A DNA stretch of 64,000 nt from Opisthorchis felineus (GCA_004794785.1 SJOL01004338.1:1767871-1831870), one strand, 5' to 3'; shown: positions 36,221 to 49,500, counted from the stretch's first letter. The notes: generated by a model from the sequence alone, not told the origin. Numbers and translations are program-made.

Positions 36221-39200
36221 AACGGGTGAGGTTTCGGAGAAGTACGAACACCACGGATACGAAAGTGTTGGGATCAGTGAGATGTGGAAGGATTCGGGTG
36301 ATACCAGCCACCGTGTCAGATAAATACATGCACGAGCAGTTCGAGCTGAGGTGGACATCATGCTGAATTTTATCGTTTAATTCAATCGAAAAAGTCGACA
36401 GCACACAATAAAGCTACTGGTTCATTAGTGTGTAAGTTTTATCCTCAGAGGATACCATTCGATGAACTCTGAATAGAGAAAACGCTTCGCTGTCGATCTT
36501 ATCTGAAGTGGAATGACTCATAATGAACACGGAATATATATCTTGCCTCATGGTAAATTGGGTAGTTATACTAAAGGCTAGTGGTCAGTTCATACGCGTT
36601 ATCTGTGCGTTTGACAACCGGTCTTTTATGGATATATGGGATGTTTTCCAGAGTTGTTCAGAAAAATAACCATTAGTCAGAGCTGCATGCAAGCCGCTGG
36701 GTGATGTATTTTTGCAACATTCACACCTTCTGCTAGGGATCGGGAAGTTCGTTAACATCTGTGAATGATGAGAACATTGGTCGACTGGAACGCACGACGT
36801 CACCCTAGAGGTTGTCACATATGCCTTGAAGACTCTGTGAAATGCGAATCTTTTTTCTCCACTTCCTTTGTCTCCTACTTGTGAAATTCAGAGGAAATCC
36901 CTCCATGGAGAGCTAATTAACAACACGAATAATTATAATATAAACGCTCAAATAATTCTACACTTCCTTCTGGTGTATCCAAGACTAGCGCAGTCCATCA
37001 GCCGTGTGCTGCACGACTTTGTCGTAATGGACTGATAGTTCGTATCCAGTCATCCGCTTAACTCCTACGCAACTTCCTCTTAGATTCACTTAGGATGGAG
37101 ACTATTCAACAACGATATCCGCACAATTTTCCCAATTTTCCCAATCACTTTCACTGTGTGGCTCACTATCCATATCACAGTACTGGATCCGGTGTACTTT
37201 ACCTGAGTGGTCTGGAGTTCTGAATCGATTGTGTACTGTCAATCAAAAAAAGTAGTAAAGCTTCTATTTTAGACTGGATGACCTTCACTTGTTTGTGTGT
37301 CACATTGTGGGGCAGAGATTGCAAATAGTGTTTCACAGGCGTGTTAGCTGTGTTCACCTGTACACGCTGTCATCATCTGTGCTGAACTTTTTGTCTGCAG
37401 GCAGTTTGACACCTCTATGTCATACTAATCGCCTACTCCTCCATCTGGCATACGTCCCCGGCCAGGGTGTCACCTTCACCACAAAAAATTCGCTTGATTC
37501 AGGCAGCTTCACAGAAAATTCTACTGCACACTCCCGACTGGCTTTCGCCCAGCGTAAGCACCCTATCATTACAACTTTACAAATATCCGGGGAGAGCACC
37601 AGTGCTTTACAGGACCACGATCAACATATCCTCACCAAATGCAAACAGGTTCATCAGATGAGATGAAATTAGGACCGGCGAAGACTGTGCCATTTATTAG
37701 GCGACGGATTCCTATAGTGAATAGGTTTGCTACGTGGACTAATCCGCTTCAGTTATCGGACTAGCCGCGCGCACAGAGTTACTTGTCATTGTGGTTCATA
37801 TGTCGGGGGTTTGTACAGCAGTACTGCAGGAAATATATATGATACAATTAAAAGTATGCTGGGGATCATAGCCAAGTCAGTTGAAAAGTACTATGACAAC
37901 ACTGGATGATTGGCGGTACCAGTGGGTGAAAATTTACCGGGCCTAAATACTGATATGGGAATGTTTGGATGTTTTAAACGAGGGAACGTCATTCCACGCG
38001 AACAACGTATCAGCCAGAAAACAGCGCATAGAATGTAGAAGAACCATGAGTTTTATTACGGTTTGAATGCTAGAAAGGTTTTGCTGCAGTCTTTTGATTC
38101 ACATGGAAGATAATTCGACGTAGTCTGATTTTTCGAATGTTGAATCGATCACATTTTTCCACCAAATGAAATTTGCCCCCATGGGGTTATCAATTCACTG
38201 TTTTAGTTGCATCAGCAGGCGTTTTCATCTGAACTTTTGTCCGTTTGTGTGATGAGGAAGAGGTGTGTCTCCCGATAACAACCGGATATTCATACTTGTT
38301 GTTCAGTTGGCCATTTGGCGGACCTTAGCGATCAAGCTTGCCTGTGATATGACATATTCTTGACGTGCCCATAGAAATCATTTGTGTTAAGTGAACGTTT
38401 TCTCCACGTGCTTGAAACACATTAGAACCTTTCCTGCCTAGAGAACAGAAGCGGAACTGGAACGATTCTGTGGATGTGTACATCGTACGCTAATCGTCAG
38501 AAAATTTCACAAATCGTTCACTAATAATATGCACATGAAAGTGATCTGAGGCTCTCACATTGGTTAGGATCGACGGGTAGATATTGTTACGGATGACAGG
38601 AAAGTGATCGATTGCCATGCGTATCATGATATGAAACTCATATAGTCATAATCTGACATCTGACTCATATATCTGGTCGTTTAACTAGTTCTCCCACTCA
38701 CTTTAGGCCAAACAACCCGTAGTTTAAAAGAACGGGCCTTGGAGTGTACCAAAGTATGTTCATAATTTCTTTCACATGGTCGTTCCAACATGGGCGAATG
38801 TGTCGCCTAAATGAAACTCACCACTAGAGCTTACATCACGGCGGAATATCAAGTCTATGGAGTGAAGACAAAAAGCAGTCACCTGTGTTGTCCAGCGTGA
38901 GAGCTGTGTCCCTTAACCATCCGTAGAGAAATCCGGACTGTTGTTGCTGTTGTTGCTGCTAGTGTTGCTCCAAACAACCAATGGTCGCTGTGTATTTCTG
39001 TCATAGTGGGTTAATGTCTGCACATGTCTTAGAGAATAAGTGGTTGTGGAGGGCAAAGTGAAAGAGAGTAGCTTAGGAAGGCAACAGGAACGTACTCAGG
39101 CTGTATAATCCAGTTCAGCATCGGAACTGTCAGTTTAAGTGCATGTCCATTGCTGAACAGGTACAGTGTTACATGCTTCACGTATTTTCTATCCCATCAT

Positions 39201-40660
39201 CTCGCCGACTTAGAAAGTTGTCTGGGGGATAGTTGCCTTTCTATACCTAAAAAGATGACCTCACTAACCAGTTTCCCTTTGAACTTTGAAGCTTCATTGA
39301 GGTCCCCTAGTCACGCTGTCTCCACCAGTTAAGGAAGTGAAGAAGCTATTTTTTTATTACAACGCAGAGTAGGTGATTCACCAGTATGCATGCCTATTTT
39401 AGGGGATGACTGAGTTGTAGAGATGGCCTGTGTGGATGCTTGTGAAGGATGAATAATTCAGAGGCTCAAACAAATACCGTGCAGCTTGGATTCTTCACAA
39501 TGGAACAAAGATGAAAGTGACTACTCTGATAGACCTAACGGCGATTCGGTTGCAACGCCTTTGACGATAGACTGAAATTACTACTTGGTAAGTATCAAGT
39601 TTCCTACATCGTTCGATAGGGTAGTCTAAGCTTTTTCAGAGAAGGCCAAAGTACATTTAGGGATACGCAACTCCGTGGCACCCAAAACAGTGGAACAGAT
39701 TTCCACGAGTTGTAGACTAATTTTAACGGGGTTTTCAGGAAAACAATGTGCTTAGTGGGAAGAAATGCGGAACACCTAGTACCACTAAGGTCACTGCCAG
39801 ATTTACCTGAATTCTGTGGGTAATTAGGCTTCTACGAAACAAGACGCTGAATGTAAACTTGTCTGTGAACTTCACCAAGAAGTCAACCAGTACCTGATGT
39901 GGAGTACATTCGTGTAGATCTGCTGTGGCCTTTCAGTTTCTCCCGGTTTCATGCATCAGTGTAACTGTCGACAGCCCTAACCATGTGCTAGTGCTTTGAG
40001 ACCCGAATTGACCAGTCATATTAATATTGCTTTCTCCGGTGCGCCCTTGTTTCTGAGAGATTTAGCTGGTATGGATGGAATGATATGAGATGTATGGGTT
40101 GTGAACGGTTCAGAGTGGGAAATCACTGATTATATTCGATTCCACCCATATGGTTCTAAGTATATCAGTACCGTGGTCCTCAGAATTTGTTTCACCCGAA
40201 TAAGGACCTCCAGCCTCAAAGGGACAACTCCGTCCCTTCGTACCATAGAACTGGTGGACAAAATGTCAAGTCTCTCAAAAAGACTGGAAGATTTTGTCAG
40301 TTTTAATCTAACCGCTCCGCAACAGGAAAGGTCGTTTTCAGAAATCGAAAAGTGCGACCACAGTTTGGCATGGCAGCTGATTTCCGTTTGGTCATGCTGA
40401 GTCAGTATTTTCGAAAGCCAAGTTCAGCTTTACTGAACATTCGCGATATTGTCTAATGAGCTTGGAATTTGAAATCTTCTTACTAAAGGCTGGCTCCGTG
40501 GCTCGTGTGTAATAAGGCAGTGCATGGGATGTGACATATGGCGTGGGCTCAACTGCGATTAGTTGATTCATGGACATATGAGAACACTTAAGTGCACTGT
40601 GAGCTCACTAACTTGGCGAAGGCTCCAATGTGTAAATGGCAAACCAGCTGACTAACCCAG
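36221..40660. other. Non-coding, nothing firm
   Basis: At 37390-37660 two frames overlap between good acceptor-like sites (CTTTTTGTCTGCAG| at 37400, CCCCGGCCAG| at 37465) and a weak donor near 37648; either could be an exon. A short imperfect CTGTTG repeat is at 38938-38965. The rest is featureless. Confidence 0.45.
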
Positions 40661-40859
40661 CTCTTTGGACGACTACGTCATGAGAAGTGCAATCTACCTA
40701 CCCCCTAAAGGTGAAGGCAAACTTCTCAGGCTCGACGGAAATGACTTCTCGGGGAACAGCTCGACTAATTTGAAGCTGCCAGCGGTTATCAGTGTAATGG
40801 GCACAGTGTTATGGAAAACTGATGAAGCCACAGGACATTTTGCTTGTTGTTTCCTGAAG
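40661..40859 (+). CDS. Candidate internal exon, unknown protein
   Basis: An acceptor GACTAACCCAG| (with a CTAAC branch-like motif) opens a 199-base frame that ends at donor CTGAAG|GTACGA in phase 0. The peptide includes AIYLPPKGEGKLLRLDGNDF and KLPAVISVMGTVLWKTDEAT and looks globular. Not recognised. Both splice sites and the even composition support it, but chance is possible. Confidence 0.38.
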
Positions 40860-41404
40860 GTACGACCCGGTTCGCACTGATGGACGTCCAGTGGATTATT
40901 TTCTCCAGTACCCTAAGAGGCCTCATGCTACTAAACAAGTTGAGACTTTACCTCATCCTACCTAACCATGCTCCGTTCTAAGCAAATAACTCAAATTTAA
41001 GACCGGTTCTCAAGTAGACACTTTTTTTTAAATAAGTGCAGACTTTCAGAAAGCTCCAAGATATCCGAGATTTCTGCTAGCATCAGCCAGTGTTACAACT
41101 CACTTGTGTTTCATCGATATACTTGAATACTGGATTGCACTCGACTCCAGAGGTGTGACAATCGATTAGTATGGTAACACTGACTTATCAGGGAATCTGT
41201 GTTTACGACTTTGTTGTGTGTTCTGTTCTTTAACTGACGAGGCAGCCAATCAAACAACTCAAATGAGAGTAAAGCAGTTAACGACAAGTAAAAAAAGCCT
41301 GATTTTAAAACCACGGGAAAATGGCTTCTTATCTGTTGGAAGCAATGATAATGCAATGGTAATGCGAACAAATTGGGCTTTTACGTCTTTTCTATAGAGG
41401 AAAA

Positions 41405-41605
41405 TGTTGGTAGCTCAGGTAACGTAGATGGTCATTGGCTTGTTCGCTGAGCTGGGCAATTTGATTGCAAACGTTTCACCACCAATCGAGGTGGTTGTGC
41501 ACAACCACCAACCCATCGCTACGCACCACTACGCTCCCCAATAAAGCACTGATGATGTCACCTTGATTGGTGACGAAACGTTTGCAATCAAATCGCCCAT
41601 TTTAC
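41405..41605. repeat. Head-to-head pair of PLE-type terminal repeats; plus copy has intact hammerhead-like core
   Basis: The minus copy (41405-41495) and plus copy (41500-41600) are truncated versions of the repeat at 961-1110, joined 5' to 5'. In the plus copy the core is CTGATGA (41549-41555), an extra T, a perfect 6-bp stem II GTCACC/GGTGAC with loop TTGATT, then GAAAC and ACGT, and a 3-bp stem I (GCA/TGC). All invariant hammerhead nucleotides are present. The extra T before stem II and the loopless stem III are deviations; short palindromic stem III is typical of PLE ribozymes, which can act as dimers. The minus copy has lost the CTGATGA half. Confidence 0.6.
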
Positions 41606-43911
41606 GTCTTTTTTGACCTTCCTTGTTTATGGGTCCTTGTGAGGGCATCCCATTTCAAACTCGATTATATATGAAGAGCGACCAAAATGAAATATAGACT
41701 GAATGTATATGCATCATCCGTTGGTCGGATACTTTTTTTCCTATTTTTCCTACCCATTTGTAACTCTCACCCCACTTTCGTGCTTTTCGCGTGCACGTGA
41801 ACCGTTGTTTTTTCGTTCGACCCATTTTACTTATTTGGTCTTGAGGCCACCAGGTCATCCACCTCTGTGCACACGTGACCGTCTCACGTGTTTCAACCTG
41901 CTTCGCCAGGATTGCCAGTACATTGCAATCCAAGTGGATCACCTGTTTCAGACCCGTACCTACCATCGAGGTTCGGGTATTTTTCTGAGTTAATCGTTTT
42001 TCATTAATAACCGCCATAGTACTACGACCATATACGTAGGGCTCCCATAAATTGCGTGCGGTTAATCATCCTTCTGCCATCATTCATTATATCGTAGTCA
42101 GTCATATGCGAGGTCCGTTACTTTCAGCAATGCATTGGAACAGGGAAGCCGAGAATGAGAAATATACTGTCGGAGCGGTGTGAACACCACCAATGGATGG
42201 AGCGAGTAATCAACTCAAGAACAGCAGCCGTTGAAACTACTGAGTCCAAAGGATGATGCTTCGGTGACCACTGACCTGCAGTCAAAACTTTGCATCCTTG
42301 CTCCTGTCCGGCACGCACGTTCACTGCGCCAGGCACTGGTCCTATTCCAATGGTGGGAACATGCTTTGCTTTGCCTACTCATGAGTACGTGAAAGTGCTA
42401 TATTTTTGGCAGCTCGGCAGGCCACCTCTCTCTGCTATCTGATTTCATTCCAAAATGTCACATTTGAAAAAAAACGTGCATCTAACACCTAAGCAGTGAA
42501 CTTGCTGTCCAGCGCCGTTTTAATCTTGCCTTGTCATTTGCAAAGATTTTCGTAACACACTAACACCTTCGGCCCGTTTAGCGGAAGACAAACCACAATA
42601 TGGTATAGGTTTTGTTCTTGCCATGAACACTAGGTGAAATCAAGGCATGGCACAAAACCAATGAAACTGAGGGAGATAGAATTCTAAAACCCAGGAAACA
42701 CAAGCAGAAGGAATTACCTAGCTTCCCTTTCATGATGGACGAATTCTAAAAAGCGAAAAGTATAAACAAATGTTAGTAAAACATATTTGCAAACTAAGAT
42801 GGAGTTAATCGGATATTCAACTGAAACTCTCTTTTATAGTATTTTTAATCTGAATGTACTGCAAACAGGACATGAACTGCTTATGGGCACTTGCAGGTTG
42901 TGAGTACAAAAACATGAATTATTACATCTTGGTACGAAGTGGATCAATGAATCACTACGTAATCGGACATAGTTATGAAACAAAAGATCATTGCAGACCT
43001 TTGTCATTTGGGTGACCTCGGGAAACTGATATTTTTGTCTGTGGATGGATTTGCGGACAGTATGGAACAATTGTTCAAGATAGACATAATTCTCCACCAA
43101 TAAGTAGACGCAGTAGCCTGTCTGGCGGAAATGACATTTCACCAAAACCGTGAGAATGCAGCTGAGGAGATGTGAATGTTTACTTTAATTTCATCACTTT
43201 CCACGTACAGCATGCATTTCTAGGTTTAGTACATGTCAACTATAGTTTGAATAAAGCATGCAAAGATGTTCAGGGGGAAGTAAAGGTAGCCGGACGTTAG
43301 CGTCAATGAATTTTATGCACAAAACTGGCTGTATCGGTCTAGTCATCATTGCCTCTCCGCATCTGGGGTGCTGGTTTGCTCATCAGAACGGTGAGTAATT
43401 GTCTGGGGTCAAAAGAATGACCTGTGAACAGTAGATGTCTTGTAATGATGACGCTGGGTTGCGGGTTGTATGATGACTACTAGTCAACCGTTGCCCCTCG
43501 AAGCGTAGCAGATATTTTGTGTTCAGCGATTCCCTGAGATAGACAACGGTCTGTTCTGTCGATTTAGGTGTCAATGCAAATGTAGGTGAAATGACATACG
43601 GTACGGGCTGCAGAAATATCGCTCTCTCGAGGTTATATAGTTTGCAGTCGTAAGGTTAAGGTGGACTGGATTAGTCCTCCTTGCACGGCCGGAAAATTGA
43701 AATCAAGAACTGTCGTTATTTGCTGTTTAATGCTCACAACTATGTGATTCCATTTAAATAGTAGTTGCCAGACAGTGGAACCGACAGTGGGAACCCGGTC
43801 TGCTCTAGCCTGTGTGTGTGTTCGGACAAAACGTTCAGGACAGTCATTCTGCAGTGGAGTTCATTCCAGTAACTTTTCTTTTTTGCAGTTTATCGGGGAT
43901 GCAAGTGTTCT
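41606..43911. other. Non-coding, nothing recognised
   Basis: Overlapping sense/antisense frames at 41655-42017 and a 103-codon frame at 42834-43145 (minus) show no domains. Some may be decayed repeat, as the neighbouring DNA on both sides is. Confidence 0.45.
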
Positions 43912-44172
43912 TCAGAACTGTGTCCTAACCAGTCCGCGTTTATGCCCGGTGCAAGACTTGGGAGTTAGATTTAGTTGACAATTCCAGGTTCGTTTACGGT
44001 GGGTGCCACGGGCTACTGTGTTATCCGGATGTCCTTTGAGCAGAACATCTAAGAAAGCTAAACTGTCGTTTGACTCTCTCTCGAAATATACAGATAAACT
44101 GGGGTGAATGTTATTAAAGAGATTAAAAAATAAGCTATGACTGACATCTGCACGTCCAAAAGTTTCCATCAT
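43912..44172 (-). pseudogene. Penelope-like reverse transcriptase fragment
   Basis: The minus-strand frame reads FGRADVSHSLFFNLFNNIHP, then an SV-Y-F-E-R-E segment, SLAFLDVLL, THRKRTWN and finally GHKRGLVRTQF. This is the segment of PLE reverse transcriptases just after the catalytic motif, in the order N-x-x-H-P-S-L ... F-L-D-V-L ... Y/H-R-K-x-T-W ... K-R-G-L-V-R-T. The upstream catalytic part and the downstream GIY-YIG endonuclease are absent, and the frame is interrupted after the last block, so this is a 5'- and 3'-truncated dead copy. PLEs copy themselves by target-primed reverse transcription. Confidence 0.7.
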
Positions 44173-46050
44173 GGGACACCTTTAATCAGCGAAAAACCTT
44201 GGGAAAAAACGTGAAAGCTTTACAAAGAACATTTTTCTTCAAATATAGAGTACAATGTGATTAGTATAAAATTTAACTGTAATTTTAAAGCAAATAACTG
44301 CCAAGTTATCATGTTCCACTTGCAGTTGTCCATAAAAAGCTGCGGAAAACAGCTGGACAAACGGGAAACACGTCATAAAAGGGGGTACAGAATCGATACA
44401 CACTGCTTTTGAGGACGAAGTGAGCGAGAGAAGCTGTCATGAATTATCCAGAATTGGAAGGACGTCAAAATCTGTTAATCTTGACGCTTGGAGGTCATAG
44501 GGTCTTGATATGTGGAGGCCATCAATATGGTGATTGACTAAATGGACGAGATGGATGACCTTTCACTGATGGGATCATTAAGATGTACGTCTTGGGGCAT
44601 ATTTGGCTGTCGAGCACCCTCCGGTTGGGTTCATCAGCTAGGTACAACCCTGCGCCATTTTTTAAGTTGGTGCAAGGTGTAGTCCTGATCCGGTGCTTTG
44701 GAATCCTATCAGGGTTGTCTGAATGGGTATTTGGAGATGTAGACGTCATGCTGTACTTGTTTTAGGCTAGTACTGGGTCTTTTGCCTCTCAACTTATATA
44801 CTTTATTTGCAATAAGCTCTCGTCCAAGCAAATTATGCTTGTACGTCATTGAAGCATCAGTTTTGTTAGGATGAAGATGAGGCACTTTTTTTAGGAGGTT
44901 TAGACTCGTTCCGGTGTCAGCTGGGATAGGCTGTCGTTGGTTATGGGGTTGTTAGGAGAATATTTGTGCTCCGATGCAGAGTCGGGGATGGAGATATAGT
45001 TAGGTGAACTTGATGGCTCTTTAAGATTATTGTAAGATGAAGCGCCAGGTGGTTCAAGCCCGTGGATTTGCGCAAAGTTTCCTCTTCAGTCGCTAGTACA
45101 TGAGAGAAGTGAGAAGCTGATAGTGAAGAATATAAGTAGTGAAGTTGCATCACACTTTGTCGTAGCCTTAGTCTTGGTCATCAAATCCAGTTAAAATTTG
45201 CGATTGGTGGACATCCGAAAGCCCTCGGCTGGAGAATTTGATCCAAAATATGGTTGGGCGAAATACGGGGTGCGCGACCAAGGAGGTGTCACACATGATT
45301 CTTGAACGGCAGGAAACTATCGAGAATTCCTGGTATGTGACGATCACGCATGTTGGTTTCCAAATAGTTGCCTGATCCATACTTCCATCTTGACTAGTGC
45401 CAAAATCGTTCGATCCAGACCAAGTCGCAAGGAAATTTTAACCCGGCATGCCTGGTCATAGATGCTTCATATCGACCATACACCAGATTACACGACACGA
45501 CAGAGTTGTTCCTTCTAGAGAGAATACTTCAGTGAATCGATCAGAGATAGCCTCATCTGCGAAGTGGGAATTCGTCAATCACTTACACAAGACAAAAAAG
45601 TTTGTCCTCGGGGCTGAATTTTTATTAGAGTGATCGCCTCAGAAAGGAATTGTAATGTGATGAACTGTAATATAAACGTCTATATAAAACTGGATCTACA
45701 GTAAAAACCTACTGAGATTAAATTTCGTATAGCGCGCTTTATCAAAAACAAGTGCATAAATAATCACACGATATATTCTGCTTGCAATGAATAGAGCAAG
45801 TGGGCTAGGGATAAACAATGACAGTACCTAGAAAATAAAGGAGTTGACGAAATAACGGTTCATTACATTCAGGCTGTCCTAGTAACAACCAGGCAGAAAA
45901 GACAGACAGAAAATGTTTCCATCTTACCGACGGTTATAAATCGATAGAGCGCCTGATTGACCGATTAGTGGCTGACTGAGAAACTGAGGGACATAGCTAT
46001 CTAGTTAATTGTAGGTGGTTGCGGGATCTGTGGGATTCGCTTTCACATCA
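44173..46050. other. Non-coding, nothing recognised
   Basis: Frames up to 75 codons only. The minus strand at 44522-44749 reads in a protein-like way (GLYLADEPNRRVLDSQICPK) and may be a decayed repeat, but I cannot place it. Confidence 0.45.
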
Positions 46051-46213
46051 TTCGTTCGAACAGTTCTCTCCCTGACATGGCGCAAAGGGGGGAAGCACTC
46101 GAGTCGAGTTTTCTTCTTGTTAGAGGCCATCAGCAGTGCATATCGTTGACCGTGTCGGTGTTTGATTTCCGGATATCTGCGAGGCGAGCGTGGTGCCATC
46201 ACTCCACCTACTT
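46051..46213 (-). repeat. tRNA-derived SINE, minus copy of a divergent pair
   Basis: The minus strand reads GTAGGTGGAGTGATGGCACC, ACGCTCGCCTCGCAGATATC, AATCAAACACCGACACGGTC, ATATGCACTGCTGATGGC, and ends GAGAACTGTTCGAACGAA. It follows the copy at 46353-46541 block by block. Box A is intact and box B is mutated. Confidence 0.65.
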
Positions 46214-46352
46214 CACTACGCTACTTGACTAGAAGGTCTCGACAGGCCGGTCAATCGATCGACACAATCGGGACGGTTACTGGGTCGTCGTTTGAACCGT
46301 CGGGCATACCAGTCACATCGCACAAGAGTGATAATCCAGGTGCTTCCAGGCT

Positions 46353-46541
46353 GCGTTGGTGGAGCAGTGGTAATGCTCACCTCGCATGTCAGATGTCCAG
46401 AGTTCAAACCCCGGCACGGCCAAAGATATGCACTATTGATGCACTTTAAAAAGAGCAAAACTCGACCCCAGTACTTACCCCCGTTGGTGTGGACTCACCA
46501 AAATAATTGCGCCAGGCCAGGAGGAATACTGTTCAAACGAG
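46353..46541 (+). repeat. tRNA-derived SINE, best-preserved copy
   Basis: The head GCGTTGGTGGAGCAGTGG, then CTCACCTCGCATGTCAG and AGAGTTCAAACCCCGG, has box A and box B at tRNA spacing, like a tRNA-Gly-type ancestor. A body (CACGGCCAAAGATATGCACT) and tail (GGACTCACCAAAATAATTGC ... ACTGTTCAAACGAG) are shared with three other copies here. A T-rich stretch follows. Box A and box B form the internal Pol III promoter. SINEs have no protein; they move with a partner LINE or PLE machinery, not identified here. Confidence 0.72.
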
Positions 46542-49500
46542 TTGCTTATTTACCTATTTCCTTGTTTATTTATTTATTCACCCGTTCGCACCCATTCCCT
46601 TACTCATGCAATCGTCCTCTCACAGATGGACCAATTTCCTGACGTTATCTGGGCGGACCAACTCGCATCAGGTAATCTTTGTTACTTTCTTAGCGAGAGG
46701 AGCATATTCTTTAAGGTTTAGTCTAACATGACCTGCATTTCAGCCACTAGATTTCCCCAGCAGTCACTCTGGGAAACTTTGTCCGGGTAATGCTAGTATG
46801 TTCGTCTAACTGTTGGTGATCCACGTGAATGACGTCTTACTATTGTTTTTAATAATATTCTGGATATAGTTTCCGCGCGAATGACGTATATTCTGTGCGT
46901 TTTATGTAAGGCGAAGGCGATACTACCAGATATTTAGTGATGGCTGCGTATATGGTGATGTGCGATGGATGATGGTCCTGCAGCTGTGCCTATGTGCTAC
47001 CACTGAGTAAACAACCCCCCTTTGGACCTTGTTGCTTGCAGACGGGCATCATCAAACATCAGGTAAAACTGAAGTTACGCACAGACTAGCAAGGCTGAAC
47101 CCTCCAGATGTCTAAACATACCGAAGAATCGAAAAGATCTGGAAGTATCTGCATATTGTTTTAGTTGATTGGTGCAACCGGCTCCCGAAACATTTTCATT
47201 GAAATCATCAGGGGCCATGACAGCTCCCTGCTCTGTGGAGAAGATGAACAATTAGACTGTCGGGCTGGATATTGGAGACGGTGGTTCACTTGAACACTTC
47301 CCACCTTTCGATCCTTCTACCGGTCTCTACCAGAAGGGTGAATCATGAACAGGAAGATGAATATTAATCATACCAACCATATCGGTCTCACACCTGCACT
47401 TTCGGCATGTAAGTATCGATCAGCTGTGCCAACTACCACTAGCCACGTAACACCATTTCGACACACAGCTTGTCAGAAGTCAAACTTTCTCACAGGGACA
47501 AATCGTACTTCGGGAAATGTCACAATGAACACCTAATAATGACGCATATAGACTAAAAAGTTATGATTTGTCCTTTCCTGAGGAGGAATTCCTTGCAAAC
47601 TTTCTGTGTATCAAGGTTACTTATTACTTGGGTGATGGTGTGAATGTCTCTGATGACAACCGGGACTATAGCTAATCGAATGGCAAAGCAGTGTCGGCGG
47701 TTAAAATGTCTCTGGCTCGCGAATCAGGACGAGACCGGTAATGAGGCAATAAAACATCCCAACAGCATACATCGAACACGGTCCTGTCCAAAGAATTTGT
47801 ATTCGCAGAACGGCTTATACTGCAGCTTATTATGGGGAAGCGATTCTTCCTAAAACGTTGGGTAATGCGTACTTTAACAAGCGATTACAGCTAAGGACAC
47901 AAGCTCAAAAGGGGTATTACGATCAAAGCGAGCACTAATTACCTAACCTGGAGGAGGGTGGGAAAGTCTGGGTAAGAAGCGTTCCCGAGAATCTTAAATA
48001 GTGGAAGGGAGGAGAGATAAAATGTGCGGATACCGTTTATGTGATGTAGAGGTTGAGGGTGCGATCAAGAGAAGGAATAGAATTCATCTGAGGAAGGACT
48101 ATGGGCTGGTAGTAAAGTTCAATCAGGATACAGCTATCACAAAGAGTGGAGGCGTTTTCCGAGGGAGGGATGTCCGACCATCCAATCATCTCAGTATTCC
48201 GCAGTGTACGATTGAGAATGAACGCAGTCCAAGGTCAACAGGTCGGGAAACTCCGTTTGTTTTAGTCAACAATGCAGCTAAGCAATAGGAGCACTGCAGG
48301 CAAATAACGGCTACGCGACACAAGATTTTAACGAACCGGTCAGGAGTTGGACTAGTTATAATCTGGCAAATTCCAGCAGCCATTGTAGGATTCGGAAGGG
48401 CGTACAGGAAGATTGTTTTTACATTAATAAAAATGCAGTGATTTCGTTCAATAAAATGAGAGAAGCCAGGAGTGAACCAAACCTTTTTCTTGATCGATTT
48501 TTGGGTCACGATAAAATGGACTCGTGTTTTTCATTCCAAATATGACGTTAGTTATTTGAGTAGTAAACTAGTTCGCGTTTCTCATGGCATGTCACCAAAT
48601 TATGGAGCCACTTTAAGAGTGGCTGTGGGATGACTTCGTGAGTCAAATAGATGTAGTTATTAGCGGTACTGTCAAACCAGTAAACAAAGACCGAGGTTCA
48701 CTCGGGACATGCGAGAACGCTCAAGCTGGCAATCTTTGTTTTCATCTGGACGCGCTGGTGAACACATAGAGCATCAAGAGGAGCAGTTTGAGTTTGAGTA
48801 GTGGTCTTTTCAAACTGTGACCCAGGCTGGCTGATGAGTGATGTGGCTGCCTAGATGGTCAACAGCCCAAGTTTTACTAAACTCGCTTGGAATCGGCCAT
48901 TTTGGGATGGAGGGAGTCTCAGGATTTGTTACGGCAACCTCACCAGCAGATTGTCCAGTCTATGAAAGGTGAGGGGGGACTAGAACAAAAGAGCGTCATC
49001 TCTCCATTGATGTGAGAGTGTCCATCTCACTTCTGGATTACAAGTTATCCCAAACACCTTAGCTTAAGCAAATTCTTCTGTTGGTGTCGACAAGATAGTG
49101 GCAACGAGGATTTCAAATCTTTATGTACTTCGTGCGTTTGTAACCTGGAACTTTTTTCACCAAAGTTGGCTAATCAGCTGGCGGAGGCAGTGTTCTACTA
49201 TTTACCTTGTACTTTTTCAGGTGGCAGTTTTCATAGTAATCCTTGTAGTGGAGTCCAAAAAAATCTACCATTAAACTAAAGCCATTTTTGCCTTAGTTTA
49301 GTGACTTTTCAAGGGTATACGGTCACTTTGTCTGGTCTACGCAAATAACGTCGATGCATGGAAGGATATTGGAAGCAACAATACACAGGGTATCACTCAA
49401 GAGGATTTAATCAACGATGCATAACAGTGGTTTTTGAACTTTTTAACTCCTATGGAGGGTGATATCGCCCCCCTTACTTTCCATGCATAGTGTAAAGCCA

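Noticed and set aside
37289..37666. 125-codon plus frame and an overlapping second frame
   Set aside because: Acceptor-like sites exist but the donor is weak and the two frames compete; mentioned only in the region note.
45045..45062. GGTTCAAGCCC, tRNA box-B-like
   Set aside because: No box A or clover-leaf stems at the right distance.
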